Below are positions 8,416 to 16,965 of a stretch of DNA of 64,000 bases, in pieces. Origin of the DNA: Nostoc edaphicum CCNP1411 (GTDB lineage Bacteria; Cyanobacteriota; Cyanobacteriia; Cyanobacteriales; Nostocaceae); NCBI RefSeq assembly GCF_014023275.1, contig NZ_CP054698.1, forward strand, positions 6,719,001 through 6,783,000, given 5' to 3'. Made by a program: the position numbers and the translations under genes. Below the pieces are notes generated by a model. It did not search any database, was not told where the DNA came from, and worked only from the letters and a program-made list of their open reading frames with translations. How positions within the stretch are numbered: position 1 is the first letter of the stretch; every line of letters begins with the position of its first letter.

Positions 8416-9384
8416 TTAATCTTTTGCAGGACTAATTGGTTTTTGACCAAAGGGGATATTCTTTTTACCTTCAGGAGAAACACCCCCAAGGCTGCGGAAA
8501 TATAGTCCTCCAATGGTGAGTAAAAATGTCACATATCCCAGTGCTTGCACAAGATAGAGATTGTCTCTATAGCCGAATAAAGACTTCAGAATAATCCCAG
8601 GAAACTGTTCATCAGGCAAAATTGTGGAAGTATTGGAAACCATTGGCCCCAAAATACAGGAGTGGACTTTTGTAAAACGTTCGTAATAGAAACAAAGGTT
8701 TTCTGTCGCACGACTGCTAAGAGCATAGTTCGCTACTGCTTCGTCAAAATGTTTCAATGCCGAAACTACCAATCCAGCCACAATTAACACCAATAAAACG
8801 CCCATTACCTGGAAAAACTGGCGGATGTTAATTTTAACACCCCATTTAAATAGCAGCACCCCAATGGCGGATGCCGTTACCAAACCAGCAATAGCGCCCA
8901 ACGCTGGCATTAATCCCTGTTGAAAATTAGCTGCAACGAAGAGAACAGTTTCAAAGCCTTCGCGGACAACGGCAATTAAAATTAAAGTAAAAACACCCCA
9001 ACCAGCATTTGAGTTTTGTGTCAGCGCTTCTGTCACTGCTCCCTCAACTGTAGCTTTCATGAATCTGGCTTGTTTAGTCATCCAGATTAGCATCCAACTG
9101 AGCATTGCGATCGCTAATACACTAAACACACCTTCTAGCGCTGGCTCAACTACGGTGGTGTATTGAGGATTCGCTGCTCCCAGTACTTGAATTATCCAAC
9201 TGAATAACACACCTATTAAGGCACTCACGACAATGCCAACGCCGACACCAGCATATACCCAAGAGTTGAGTCGAGATTGTTTAGCTTTTTTTAGCAAAGC
9301 TAGCACAATGCCAACAACAAGGGCAGCTTCCACTCCTTCTCGCAGTGTGATTACAAAAGTAGGTAGAGCAGTACTAAAATTCAT
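8416..9384 (-). CDS. FTR1-family high-affinity iron permease
   Basis: A 322-residue membrane protein with about seven hydrophobic segments. It carries the two iron-binding REGxE-type motifs of the FTR1/EfeU family: LREGVEAALVVG near residue 15 and VREGFETVLFVA near residue 140. In this family iron is oxidised by a partner ferroxidase while being passed through the permease in the plasma membrane. A two-domain multicopper oxidase at 11395-12420 on the same strand is a candidate partner. The gene is the last of four minus-strand iron-related genes; the spacers of 100-270 bases are filled with short repeats, so co-transcription is likely but not proven. Confidence 0.88.
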   Translation of the reverse strand: MNFSTALPTFVITLREGVEAALVVGIVLALLKKAKQSRLNSWVYAGVGVGIVVSALIGVLFSWIIQVLGAANPQYTTVVEPALEGVFSVLAIAMLSWMLIWMTKQARFMKATVEGAVTEALTQNSNAGWGVFTLILIAVVREGFETVLFVAANFQQGLMPALGAIAGLVTASAIGVLLFKWGVKINIRQFFQVMGVLLVLIVAGLVVSALKHFDEAVANYALSSRATENLCFYYERFTKVHSCILGPMVSNTSTILPDEQFPGIILKSLFGYRDNLYLVQALGYVTFLLTIGGLYFRSLGGVSPEGKKNIPFGQKPISPAKD

Positions 9385-9485
9385 CTTTTGTCCTTTGTCT
9401 TTTATCCTTAGTCATTAGTCCTTTGTTCTTTGTCATCTGTCCTTTGTCCTTTGAATTTGTTTTTGACTAATGACTAAGGACTAAT
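9385..9485. repeat. Tandem heptamer tract (TCCTTTG / TAATGAC type)
   Basis: Repeated TCCTTTG, TCATTAG and GACTAAT units form short imperfect tandem arrays in the spacer, typical of heterocystous cyanobacterial STRR sequences. The two ends are roughly inverted (TCATTAGTC... and GACTAATGA). Confidence 0.75.
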
Positions 9486-9490
9486 GACTA

Positions 9491-9925
9491 TTAACTAAAA
9501 TCGCGTAGCATCTTTTTCAGTTCGAGATTATGCATCTCTTCTTGTCCAATCATACCGCGAGCGAATTCTTCAAGATAAATGCTGGCATTGGTGACAGTTT
9601 CGAGCAATTTTTTATAAAGTTCCAATGCCTTTTTTTCATGGGATAAGCTTTCTTCCAAGATATCCTTGACTTTATGCTGGTAGGTTTCTTCCATTGGGGC
9701 AATTTTCAGGGAGGGATGCCCATCTAAACCGGTGAGAATTTCTCCTACTTGTTCGGCATGAAGTAAAGACTCACTTGCCTGTGCTTTGAAAAAAGCCACG
9801 ATTGGAATACGGTTAGGGCCAGTTACCATCAAAGAATAATGTGTGTAGCGCACTACCCCTGCTAGTTCAAATTCCATGATGGCGTTCAGCAGGTCAATGG
9901 TCTTTTTATGGTCAAGTTCTTGCAT
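9491..9925 (-). CDS. Ferritin-like (bacterioferritin-type) protein
   Basis: A 144-residue all-helical protein with the four-helix-bundle di-iron pattern: an E in helix 1 (MEFELAGVVRYTHY), an ExxH pair in helix 2 (ASESLLHAEQVGEIL), an E in helix 3 (EESLSHEKKALELYKKLL) and ExxH in helix 4 (GMIGQEEMHNLELKKML). It probably stores or oxidises iron. At 144 residues it is slightly shorter than typical bacterioferritin, and a haem-ligand methionine cannot be assigned confidently. Its place between FTR1 and the multicopper oxidase supports an iron role. Confidence 0.82.
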   Translation of the reverse strand: MQELDHKKTIDLLNAIMEFELAGVVRYTHYSLMVTGPNRIPIVAFFKAQASESLLHAEQVGEILTGLDGHPSLKIAPMEETYQHKVKDILEESLSHEKKALELYKKLLETVTNASIYLEEFARGMIGQEEMHNLELKKMLRDFS

Positions 9926-9949
9926 CAGTTGTTAGTTCAAGTAATGAAT

Positions 9950-10060
9950 GGAGTGTAATTAGTTAGGAGTTAGAAGTGAGGAGTTGGAAGTTAGGAGTTA
10001 GCAGTTCGGTATTCATAACTCATAATTCATAACTCCTAACTCTTAACTATTTTAAACTCC
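9950..10060. repeat. Tandem heptamer tract (GTTAGGA / AACTCAT type)
   Basis: Runs of GTTAGGAGTTAG-type units are followed by AACTCATAATTCAT and CTCCTAACTC units, which are nearly the reverse complement of the first part, so the spacer could fold into a long imperfect hairpin. Confidence 0.7.
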
Positions 10061-10090
10061 TTAACCTATACTTACCATTAAATTAAAGTG

Positions 10091-11128
10091 TTATCGCTGT
10101 TCTTGGGTATTGGATTTGTCAACGACTTTTTGAGAGTTTTCCTCAATGGTTTTCACGAGTTTGGTAACATCATTAGGTGTTTTGACTGCTTTTGCTGGTG
10201 GGATGGCGGTGGGCCAAACTTTTATGAGTTCAGCGAAACTAGCATCGATCGCTTTGTGTGCTTCGGGATCTGCTTGAGCTACTTGACTAGAAATTCCTTT
10301 GTATAAATCATTGGCGTAAACGACAAAACCACGGGAGTCTTGATACTCAATTGGTGCGGTTATTTTACCATCTGCGATCGCAGCGCCATATTCGGAGTTA
10401 GCTGAATCTAGCAATTCGTTAATTACCTGTAGCACAAAAGCTGGTTTTGAGCGTTCGTCTGCTGGCAAAGCTGCGATCGCTCCGTCAACTGCTTGCACTG
10501 AAGAAGTAAAATTAGTTTTAACTTTGCTATCCTTCGGACTAGATTTCACTAAATCTTGCAAACTCACCAAAGTTGTCTTAAATTCTTTAACTTTGCGCTC
10601 ATTCAATTGTTCTTCTACATCAACGTAAATTTCTTCAACCGGATGTCCTATATGAGGTTCTGCTTGCTTCGGCTGATTCTGATCTAGAAGTTCTTGTGCT
10701 ACCAAAAGATGCCCTTTCATTAAGCCTAATTTAGACATATAGTCAACATCTTTTGCCTCACCTGTGAGTACAACTTCTTGAACACCAACCTGGTCTTTAA
10801 TTTGGTCGAACTGCTCTTGAGTAATTACTTTTTTAGTAACTAAATCTTCTGGACTCCCATAAGGACGACTTGCCTGGATTTTGTTCGATAATGCCGGAAC
10901 ACCTAGCTTGGCTTCAAACTTATCCAATTCTGACAAGATGGCAGTGTTAATGTTTATTTTTTCTTTGCCACCGTGACCACTATGACTGTTACTACTTACT
11001 GCCTCTGTAGCTTGCGGACTAGTAACTGGTGCTGATGGGTTTTCTGCGGTTGGTGTACTACTACAGGAACTCAAGGTAACTATTAAGGTTGCTGCCGCTG
11101 TTAAACAGATATAACGAAGTTTTATCAT
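10091..11128 (-). CDS. Helix-hairpin-helix lipoprotein of an iron-associated cluster
   Basis: A 345-residue lipoprotein (hydrophobic N-terminus ending in a TLSSC lipobox). A histidine-rich linker (SHSGHGG) precedes a ComEA-like helix-hairpin-helix segment of about 55 residues (ININTAILSELDKFEAKLG... EDLVTKKVITQEQF). The larger C-terminal region is helical and includes GHPVEEIY, an HxxE motif like that of the M75/imelysin domain of EfeO/EfeM periplasmic iron-uptake proteins. That similarity is only motif-level. Lying between a ferritin-like gene and a multicopper oxidase, it is more likely an envelope partner in iron handling than a DNA-uptake protein, although the helix-hairpin-helix alone would suggest ComEA. 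The function is unproven. Confidence 0.65.
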   Translation of the reverse strand: MIKLRYICLTAAATLIVTLSSCSSTPTAENPSAPVTSPQATEAVSSNSHSGHGGKEKININTAILSELDKFEAKLGVPALSNKIQASRPYGSPEDLVTKKVITQEQFDQIKDQVGVQEVVLTGEAKDVDYMSKLGLMKGHLLVAQELLDQNQPKQAEPHIGHPVEEIYVDVEEQLNERKVKEFKTTLVSLQDLVKSSPKDSKVKTNFTSSVQAVDGAIAALPADERSKPAFVLQVINELLDSANSEYGAAIADGKITAPIEYQDSRGFVVYANDLYKGISSQVAQADPEAHKAIDASFAELIKVWPTAIPPAKAVKTPNDVTKLVKTIEENSQKVVDKSNTQEQR

Positions 11129-11182
11129 TTTTGCTTCTCACACAACTTAAAAGGTATTAATTGAAAAATTTCAAACTATTAC

Positions 11183-11280
11183 TAGTTGTCTGTCAAATTC
11201 ATTTTGATGGTTAGAGAGACGCGATAAATCGCCGTCTCTACAGGGAATTAATCCATCAATTATTTATTGACAGACTACTA
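11183..11280. mobile_element. 98-bp MITE-like element with terminal inverted repeats
   Basis: The ends are TAGTTGTCTGTCAA (11183-11196) and TTGACAGACTACTA (11267-11280), inverted repeats matching at 13 of 14 positions. The interior contains a GAGACG...CGTCTC palindrome around GCGATAAATCGC. A second, partial copy matching 69 bp (11211-11279) is found at 54184-54252. There is no coding capacity. Confidence 0.6.
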
Positions 11281-11394
11281 GGATCTAGTTTGTTTGACAG
11301 ATTGTCATAGATTTTACTGTTGCATATAATGATATTTTTTATCAACTATTCTCTAAAACTTTCATGAATTAATTACGAATACTAAATAATATTG

Positions 11395-12420
11395 TCAGGA
11401 ATTTTTCACAGGATTTTGGGAGATCCTCTCAGTAAGTACGTCAAATTGACCCATACAACCGTTTTCTGCGATCGCATCTTGATGGGGATGGAACATATAC
11501 TTACCTGGATAGCGAAAAGCAAATTCTAAGATGTGCCTTTCTGCTACACCCATCGTAATCACATCAGTTTTCTCACTAGGAGTCATAGTCATGCCGTAGC
11601 GATAGACATCAAAGAAGTTGGCGTGGAGATGAAACGTCACTGCCGGATCGTATTCAATGATGTTGAGGACATACAGCCGAATCAACTGATCTTTGTAAAT
11701 CCCAATGGGATGATGCATGTAATAGTGAGGCAGACCATTGAAGGCGTAATAGTCATTATGGCTATCATCATTCACGTCATACCCGCCCATCACTAATACA
11801 ATTTCATCAGCCGGGGGACGGGGAGTAGGTGGATCGATGATGAACATTCCGTACAGCCCCTTAGCGATGTGGCGGGTGACTGGTTCAATATGGCAGTGGT
11901 ATAGGTGAACGCCATAAGGTTCAGCATCAAATTCATAAATCGTGGCTTTGCCGTTGCTGATTGGGCGAACACCATCCATTTCTGCTGGATGAACGCCATG
12001 AAAATGCAAAGAGTGAGAATGTCCCGCGTTGTTGAGAAATAGTACTCGGATGCGATCGCCCTGTTTTGCCCGTAGCGTTGGCCCTGGTATCCGACCGTTT
12101 AAATCCCAGATGTTGTAAGAGACAGCAGTATTGAGCTTTATGATGGAAGTACCCGCAGTTAACTGAAATTCCCGGATAGTCCGCCCATTTTCTTGCTTCA
12201 CCGTCCCATAATCAAAATCCCTTAACATCCTCATCGGATTAGTAACGTCGTCTGGTGCTTCTATATTGAGCGGTGGCACTTTGACGATTGTCTGACTTTG
12301 TAGATTGAGCATCTGCCAAAGTCCAGCTGCACCAGTTACTCCAGCACCTGCTAGGCCCAGCTTCATTAATTGACGGCGGCTCCACGGTTTTCCGTTACCC
12401 AGAGCGGAGTTGTTGGGCAT
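11395..12420 (-). CDS. Two-domain multicopper oxidase (putative ferroxidase) with Tat signal
   Basis: A 341-residue exported cupredoxin protein. The twin-arginine signal is at residues 14-25 (RRQLMKLGLAGAG), so it is probably exported folded. Copper motifs in order are LHFHG (domain 1), YHCHIEPVTRHIAKGLYGM (HCH plus downstream H and M, a type 1 copper site), FHLHANFF and HPHQD (domain 2). The type 1 cysteine is in domain 1, while domain 2 has HPH where a three-domain oxidase has HCH. This matches two-domain oxidases that form trimers with trinuclear copper sites between subunits. With FTR1 and a ferritin-like gene downstream, iron(II) oxidation for uptake is the likeliest role; a laccase-type or nitrite-reductase-like role is possible. 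It is first in the cluster and has a strong promoter. Confidence 0.85.
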   Translation of the reverse strand: MPNNSALGNGKPWSRRQLMKLGLAGAGVTGAAGLWQMLNLQSQTIVKVPPLNIEAPDDVTNPMRMLRDFDYGTVKQENGRTIREFQLTAGTSIIKLNTAVSYNIWDLNGRIPGPTLRAKQGDRIRVLFLNNAGHSHSLHFHGVHPAEMDGVRPISNGKATIYEFDAEPYGVHLYHCHIEPVTRHIAKGLYGMFIIDPPTPRPPADEIVLVMGGYDVNDDSHNDYYAFNGLPHYYMHHPIGIYKDQLIRLYVLNIIEYDPAVTFHLHANFFDVYRYGMTMTPSEKTDVITMGVAERHILEFAFRYPGKYMFHPHQDAIAENGCMGQFDVLTERISQNPVKNS

Positions 12421-12480
12421 GACATTTAGTTACGGTTAGCGCCAAACAAAGAATTGCAAAAGATTTTCAATTGCTTTTAA

Positions 12481-12509
12481 ATATTAGAGGAATTAATAAT
12501 AATTGTCAA
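12481..12509 (-). promoter_or_regulatory. Sigma-70-type promoter of the multicopper oxidase gene
   Basis: Reading on the minus strand, TTGACA (12509-12504) and TAATAT (12486-12481) are spaced by exactly 17 bases, and the start codon is about 60 bases downstream of the -10 box. An imperfect 7-1-7 inverted repeat (ATAATTG and CAATAAT) overlaps the -35 box and could be a Fur-type operator. That last point is inference. Confidence 0.65.
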
Positions 12510-13038
12510 TAATTTTATAGTGTTTCAAAATTGCTACTGAAGTTATTAAATCTAGGTAAAGTGAGAATCAGTAAGTGAAAAATCCAGCCAATTTTTCGTA
12601 ATCTTAACGGTATTAATACGTCATTTTATGTATAAAAAATACCGAGAGAAAACTAACATTTTCATGCTTTTTGTTAATCTATTTATTACTTTATCATTAC
12701 TTAGAGTACAGACAATGAGTATAACAGCACCTTGGATATAAACTCCAGCAAGTAACTGTTGGTAATTTGTAGCGTATTAAATTGGCTTAGAGACAATATC
12801 AATCGCGTTTAAAAGAATTTTGGATGCTTGGCAACATGAGCATTCTTAGTTGTTATTAAAAAAATATTTAATACTAGTTTCGCCGACAATTTGGTGAGAT
12901 TTTAAAACAATATTTATCGTTAACATAGAATCTCATTCATACTGAATTATGACCGGAGCTTTCGGAGTCTCCGGCTCCGCTCCTGAGTTCTGAATTATTG
13001 TTGATAAAATTAAGATTTACTCAGAAATTAAGAAAGTA
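12510..13038. other. AT-rich intergenic region, no gene seen
   Basis: The region between the divergent oxidase and cofH genes is AT-rich, with a short GC-rich patch at about 12955-12990 made of GGAGTCTCCGGCTCCGC-type repeats. No coding potential, tRNA or clear hairpin terminator was found. Confidence 0.4.
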
Positions 13039-14184
13039 ATGCTCACAAAAATTGCTGTTGAAAAGATTCTGGAACGTGCCTTGATGGGGTACGACTTATC
13101 TCCTGAAGAGGGAGTGGTATTGTTACAACAAACTGACCCGGAGGCGATCGCAGCAATACGTACTACATCCGATACACTCCGCCAAATACAGGCAGGCGAT
13201 ACTGTCACCTATATAATTAACCGTAATATCAACTTTACTAACATTTGTGAGCAGCACTGTAGTTTTTGTGCTTTTCGTCGAGATGATGGTGATACCGATG
13301 CATACTGGTTAGATTCGGCGCAAATTTTGGAAAAAGCAACAGATGCGGTGCGGCGAGGTGCGACGGAAATCTGTATGCAAGGGGGATTAAATCCGCAAGC
13401 ACTGATAAATGGCAAATCTTTGCCCTATTATGTCAAGGTTGTAGAAACAATTAAACAGGAATTTCCCCAGATACATCTCCACGCATTCTCTCCCCAGGAA
13501 GTGCAATTTATCGCCAGACTTGACGGACTTGAGTATGCTGATGTGATTACTGCTTTGCGCGATGCTGGTGTTGGCTCAATGCCGGGAACAGCAGCGGAAG
13601 TGTTAGACGATGAAGTAAGACGAATACTATGTCCAGAGAAGATTAATACAGCCACTTGGCTAGAAATTGTCAGCACCGCTCATAAATTAGGATTGCATAC
13701 CACTAGCACCATGTTATCTGGGCATATTGAAACCCACGAACAGCAAATCGGGCATTTAGAAAAATTGCGATCGCTCCAAAAAACCGCCATCAATCAGGGA
13801 TATCCAGCAAGGATCACAGAGTTTATTTTATTACCCTTCGTTGGGCAAGAAGCGCCCAAATCCTTACGTCGCCGTGTGGGACGCGATCAACCAGTTTTGA
13901 GTGATGCACTACTCTTAGGGGCTGTGGCGCGGATTTACTTAGGTAATTGGATTCCCAACCATCAGCAGAGTTGGGTAAAACTGGGGCTTGCAGGTGCGAC
14001 GGAAGCCTTAGTTTGGGGTTGCAACGATATCGGTGGCACATTGATGGAGGAACACATCACCACAATGGCCGGTGCTTTGGGTGGTACGTGTATGGAAGTG
14101 GAAACTTTGGAAACTGCGATCGCATCTTTAGGACGACCTTACCAACAACGGGAGACTCTTTATCAAAAAGTCATTAGTCATTAG
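13039..14184 (+). CDS. cofH: FO synthase subunit 2, radical SAM (5-deazaflavin synthesis)
   Basis: A 381-residue radical SAM enzyme with the CxxxCxxC cluster motif CEQHCSFC near residue 73, preceded by the typical [10 protein letters not shown] segment. Downstream CofH features include HAFSPQEV, the [17 protein letters not shown] segment and [13 protein letters not shown]. With CofG it joins tyrosine to 5-amino-6-ribitylaminouracil to make 7,8-didemethyl-8-hydroxy-5-deazariboflavin, which cyanobacteria use as the antenna chromophore of photolyase. No cofG is adjacent; it is usually elsewhere in cyanobacterial genomes. The length is normal for the family. Confidence 0.93.
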   Translation: MLTKIAVEKILERALMGYDLSPEEGVVLLQQTDPEAIAAIRTTSDTLRQIQAGDTVTYIINRNINFTNICEQHCSFCAFRRDDGDTDAYWLDSAQILEKATDAVRRGATEICMQGGLNPQALINGKSLPYYVKVVETIKQEFPQIHLHAFSPQEVQFIARLDGLEYADVITALRDAGVGSMPGTAAEVLDDEVRRILCPEKINTATWLEIVSTAHKLGLHTTSTMLSGHIETHEQQIGHLEKLRSLQKTAINQGYPARITEFILLPFVGQEAPKSLRRRVGRDQPVLSDALLLGAVARIYLGNWIPNHQQSWVKLGLAGATEALVWGCNDIGGTLMEEHITTMAGALGGTCMEVETLETAIASLGRPYQQRETLYQKVISH

Positions 14185-14308
14185 TTATTAGTCATTTGTC
14201 TCCCCTATCTCCCCACTCCCTACTCAGCACTCAGCACTCAATTGATCCCCAAGTTACCAATCCAAGATAGGATGGACGTTGATTTACGTATTCTTTTACT
14301 TAATGCAT

Positions 14309-14707
14309 ATGAAGCGCTATTGGTCGCGTTTGCTTGCACTGGTTTTGGTTGTAGCTATCGGCTTAATGGGCTGTTCTGGTAGTCCAGATAGTTTAAGTGG
14401 AGATTATCGCCAAGACACCTTGGCTGTAGTCAATATCATGAGACAAGCTTTAGAACTATCAGAAGATTCGCCAGACAAAGCAGCAATTCAAGCAGAAGCG
14501 CGTCAAAAAATAAATGACTTTTCAGCTCGTTACCAACGGGCTAACTCTGTTTCTGGTCTTGGCTCCTTTACAACCATACGAACAGCCCTCAATTCCCTGG
14601 CTGGACATTACAGTTCTTACCCAAACCGTCCCGTACCCGAAAAACTCAAAAATCGTCTAGAGAAAGAGTTACAGCAGGTAGAGACGGCACTGAATCGTGG
14701 CGGCTAA
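14309..14707 (+). CDS. psb27: Photosystem II assembly lipoprotein Psb27
   Basis: A 132-residue lipoprotein from the ATG at 14309 (another in-frame ATG lies two codons upstream). A hydrophobic signal ends in the lipobox VAIGLMGC. The mature part is the four-helix Psb27 domain: GDYRQDTLAVVNIMRQALEL, then an ARQKINDFSARYQR segment, LNSLAGHYSSYPNRPVPEKLKNRL and a final acidic helix. Psb27 binds lumenal CP43 in photosystem II assembly intermediates and delays binding of the manganese-cluster proteins until repair is complete. It lies behind cofH after a short spacer of heptamer repeats and is probably separately expressed. Confidence 0.93.
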   Translation: MKRYWSRLLALVLVVAIGLMGCSGSPDSLSGDYRQDTLAVVNIMRQALELSEDSPDKAAIQAEARQKINDFSARYQRANSVSGLGSFTTIRTALNSLAGHYSSYPNRPVPEKLKNRLEKELQQVETALNRGG

Positions 14708-14743
14708 CTATTAACCATTGCCTACTCAATCATCAAGAGTCAG

Positions 14744-14762
14744 GAGTCAAAAGTTTTGACTC
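14744..14762. repeat. Perfect 9-1-9 inverted repeat downstream of psb27
   Basis: GAGTCAAAA and TTTTGACTC flank one base, inside a larger imperfect palindrome (about 14727-14778) with ATCATC and GATGAT arms. It may terminate psb27 transcription, but no T-run follows. Confidence 0.4.
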
Positions 14763-14778
14763 TTGATCCCTGATGATG

Positions 14779-15412
14779 AAGTACTTTGTCAACTTGATAT
14801 AAACCTGAATTTTAGATTTTTCACTAATTTTCACTAAATTAATTGACACTCTCTTAGCTAGAACCAGGATATTCTTGGTTAAAAATATTACTCGTTTTGA
14901 TATATTTTCACTAACTAAGGTAAAAGCATTACTTACCCAATAGCAGACTAAACTTACTCTATATTCAGGTTTTTTATACTGCCATTTATGCATTTACCAA
15001 ACTTAGCGATGAGTGCTGAGTGAATCTAAGAAGTACTTAATACTTGGTAAGAGCAACTCTCCTTGTGGGCGTTCCTTGAACTCAGCATTGGCTCAACGCA
15101 CCGCTACCGCTAACAGCACTTTTCATGTTTTTCCATAAAAATACGGCAACACAAATAGGCCTTTGGGAGTCTTGAAAAAATAGGTTTCAAAACCCTTACA
15201 ACTTAATTATAGAACTCCTATTTGATTTTTGAAATATATGTAGGGTAGGCTTTACGTACCAAAACCTGGATATGTGAAGCACAGTCATATCTAACATTAC
15301 TTAAAATTTTTCACATATCATTTAGGATTCTTATATATAATTTGATACACGTTGCCCCTAATTGTCTGGGTTGGGGTCAATGATTAATTATTGTGTTCAT
15401 CTACTGGTAGGT
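14779..15412. other. AT-rich intergenic region, no convincing gene
   Basis: A short minus-strand reading frame (14733-14993) covers part of this stretch, but its composition is AT-driven and it has no ribosome-binding site or domain, so it is not called. A patch at 15060-15120 contains CGCTACCGCTAACAG, a motif found in repeats elsewhere in the window. The promoter of the next gene is probably in the last 150 bases. Confidence 0.35.
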
Positions 15413-16915
15413 ATGTCTAACCGTCCCTTGAACGTTGGAAGATCAACATTATTATTTTGGCGGCGCCTATTCGCTGTTGTTTTTACTAGTAGTTCTTTGC
15501 TTCCCAACTTTGGGAGTCAACCAGCAAGGGCGCAAGTAACTGAGTATTGTCAGTTATCATCAGCGGCGGCGCAAGAAAAAGAAAACTTACGTTTATCAGC
15601 CCTCAAAGGCAACCAAAATGCTCAAACGCGTTACCAAAATATATTACAAAAACAAGCACAGGAATTAAAGAATTGCCGCACTCGGACTTGGCCGCAAGTC
15701 CAAGCCCTCTGGTTGCGCTTGTATCCTTGTGACATTCAGCCAGGAGCAATTGATCAGGTTATGGATCGGATTGTTAACCGTGGCTATAACCAAGTTTATT
15801 TAGAAGTATTTTACGACGGTCAGGTATTATTACCAGCAACAGCTAACCCAACAGCTTGGCCTTCTGTGATTCGCACTCCAGGAGCAGAAAACATCGATAT
15901 ACTCGCCACAGCAATTAAAAAAGGTCGGGAACGTGGTTTAAAAGTCTACGCCTGGATGTTTACCAATAATTTCGGCTATACTTACGCCCAGCGTCCAGAT
16001 AGAGAAGAAGCGATCGCTCGTAATGGCAAAGGTCAAACGAGCCTATATGTCGTAGATAACGGTTCTCAACTATTTATCGACCCCTACAACACGCAAGCGA
16101 AACGCGATTACTACCAATTAGTACAAGAAGTTTTGCGTCGTCGCCCAGATGGCTTGCTATTGGACTACGTGCGTTATCCCCGACAAGCTGGAAGTGATTC
16201 TATCGCCACCAAAGTTTCAGATTTATGGCTCTTTAGTCCAGCAATCCAAGAAGCTTTATTTAAACGGGCACAAAATTATAAAGGGTTGGACTTAATTCGC
16301 CGCTTTTTGAGGAAGGGATTCGTCACTGGCACAGATATCACGGAAGTCGATAAACTTTATCCCCAGGAAGGAGAACCCCTCTGGCAAGGACGTATTACCA
16401 CACCAGCGCAAAAATCAATCCAGTCTGCAACCGATAGACAACCAATTTTACAATGGGAGTTGTGGCAGCTTACCGTTGCCCACGCTATGCAAGGAATTCT
16501 AGATTTTGTCACCATAGCTAGTTACCCAGCAAAGCAGCAAGGTGTTTCCACAGGAGTGGTGTTTTTCCCCGATGGCAATCAAACTGTAGGACAAGGGTAT
16601 GATTCCCGTTTGCAGCCTTGGGATCGATTCCCTACTACATTAGAGTGGCATCCAATGTCTTATGGAACTTGCGGTAACGTTAGTTGTATTGTGGCGCAAG
16701 TACAGCGAGTTTTGAGTATGACTAAACCGGGTACTCAAGTCATCCCAGCTTTAGCCGGCAAATGGGGAGAATCGATCAGCAATCGTCCATCCCTGGAAGC
16801 GCAAATGCAGGCACTTCGCAAATTTTCTCCCCAATTAAAGGGAGTCAGCCATTTTGCCTATTCTTGGCAATACCCTCAGCATGATAACGATCGCAAATTC
16901 TGTCGAGTCAAGTAG
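15413..16915 (+). CDS. Exported family 10-like glycosyl hydrolase (GHL10/DUF187 type)
   Basis: From the ATG at 15413 the protein is 500 residues with a Sec signal peptide (RSTLLFWRRLFAVVFTSSSLLP... cleaved near PARAQ). The catalytic TIM-barrel part has segments typical of GHL10 proteins: QVYLEVFYDGQVLLP, GLKVYAWMFTNNFG, FIDPYNTQAKRDYYQLVQEVLRR, then LLDYVRYPR. The substrate is unknown; relatives act on cell-wall or exopolysaccharide glycans outside the cell. Alternative starts at 15380 (ATG) and 15362 (TTG) would add residues before a normal signal peptide, so the inner ATG is preferred, though without a strong ribosome-binding site. Confidence 0.85.
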   Translation: MSNRPLNVGRSTLLFWRRLFAVVFTSSSLLPNFGSQPARAQVTEYCQLSSAAAQEKENLRLSALKGNQNAQTRYQNILQKQAQELKNCRTRTWPQVQALWLRLYPCDIQPGAIDQVMDRIVNRGYNQVYLEVFYDGQVLLPATANPTAWPSVIRTPGAENIDILATAIKKGRERGLKVYAWMFTNNFGYTYAQRPDREEAIARNGKGQTSLYVVDNGSQLFIDPYNTQAKRDYYQLVQEVLRRRPDGLLLDYVRYPRQAGSDSIATKVSDLWLFSPAIQEALFKRAQNYKGLDLIRRFLRKGFVTGTDITEVDKLYPQEGEPLWQGRITTPAQKSIQSATDRQPILQWELWQLTVAHAMQGILDFVTIASYPAKQQGVSTGVVFFPDGNQTVGQGYDSRLQPWDRFPTTLEWHPMSYGTCGNVSCIVAQVQRVLSMTKPGTQVIPALAGKWGESISNRPSLEAQMQALRKFSPQLKGVSHFAYSWQYPQHDNDRKFCRVK

Positions 16916-16965
16916 ATTCTTTGCAGAAGTAGTGAAAAGGGAGTAAACACAGTCATAACTACAGC

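Noticed and set aside
10091..11128. Competence protein ComEA
   Set aside because: The helix-hairpin-helix is only a small part of the protein, and the large C-terminal region and iron-gene neighbours do not fit DNA uptake; left as undetermined.
13039..14184. MqnC/MqnE menaquinone enzyme instead of CofH
   Set aside because: The [10 protein letters not shown]...[10 protein letters not shown] segment and [17 protein letters not shown] match CofH, and cyanobacteria use phylloquinone made by the classical route.
14733..14993. 86-residue minus-strand reading frame after psb27
   Set aside because: It begins in AT-rich DNA and ends inside the psb27 downstream hairpin; no features of a real gene.
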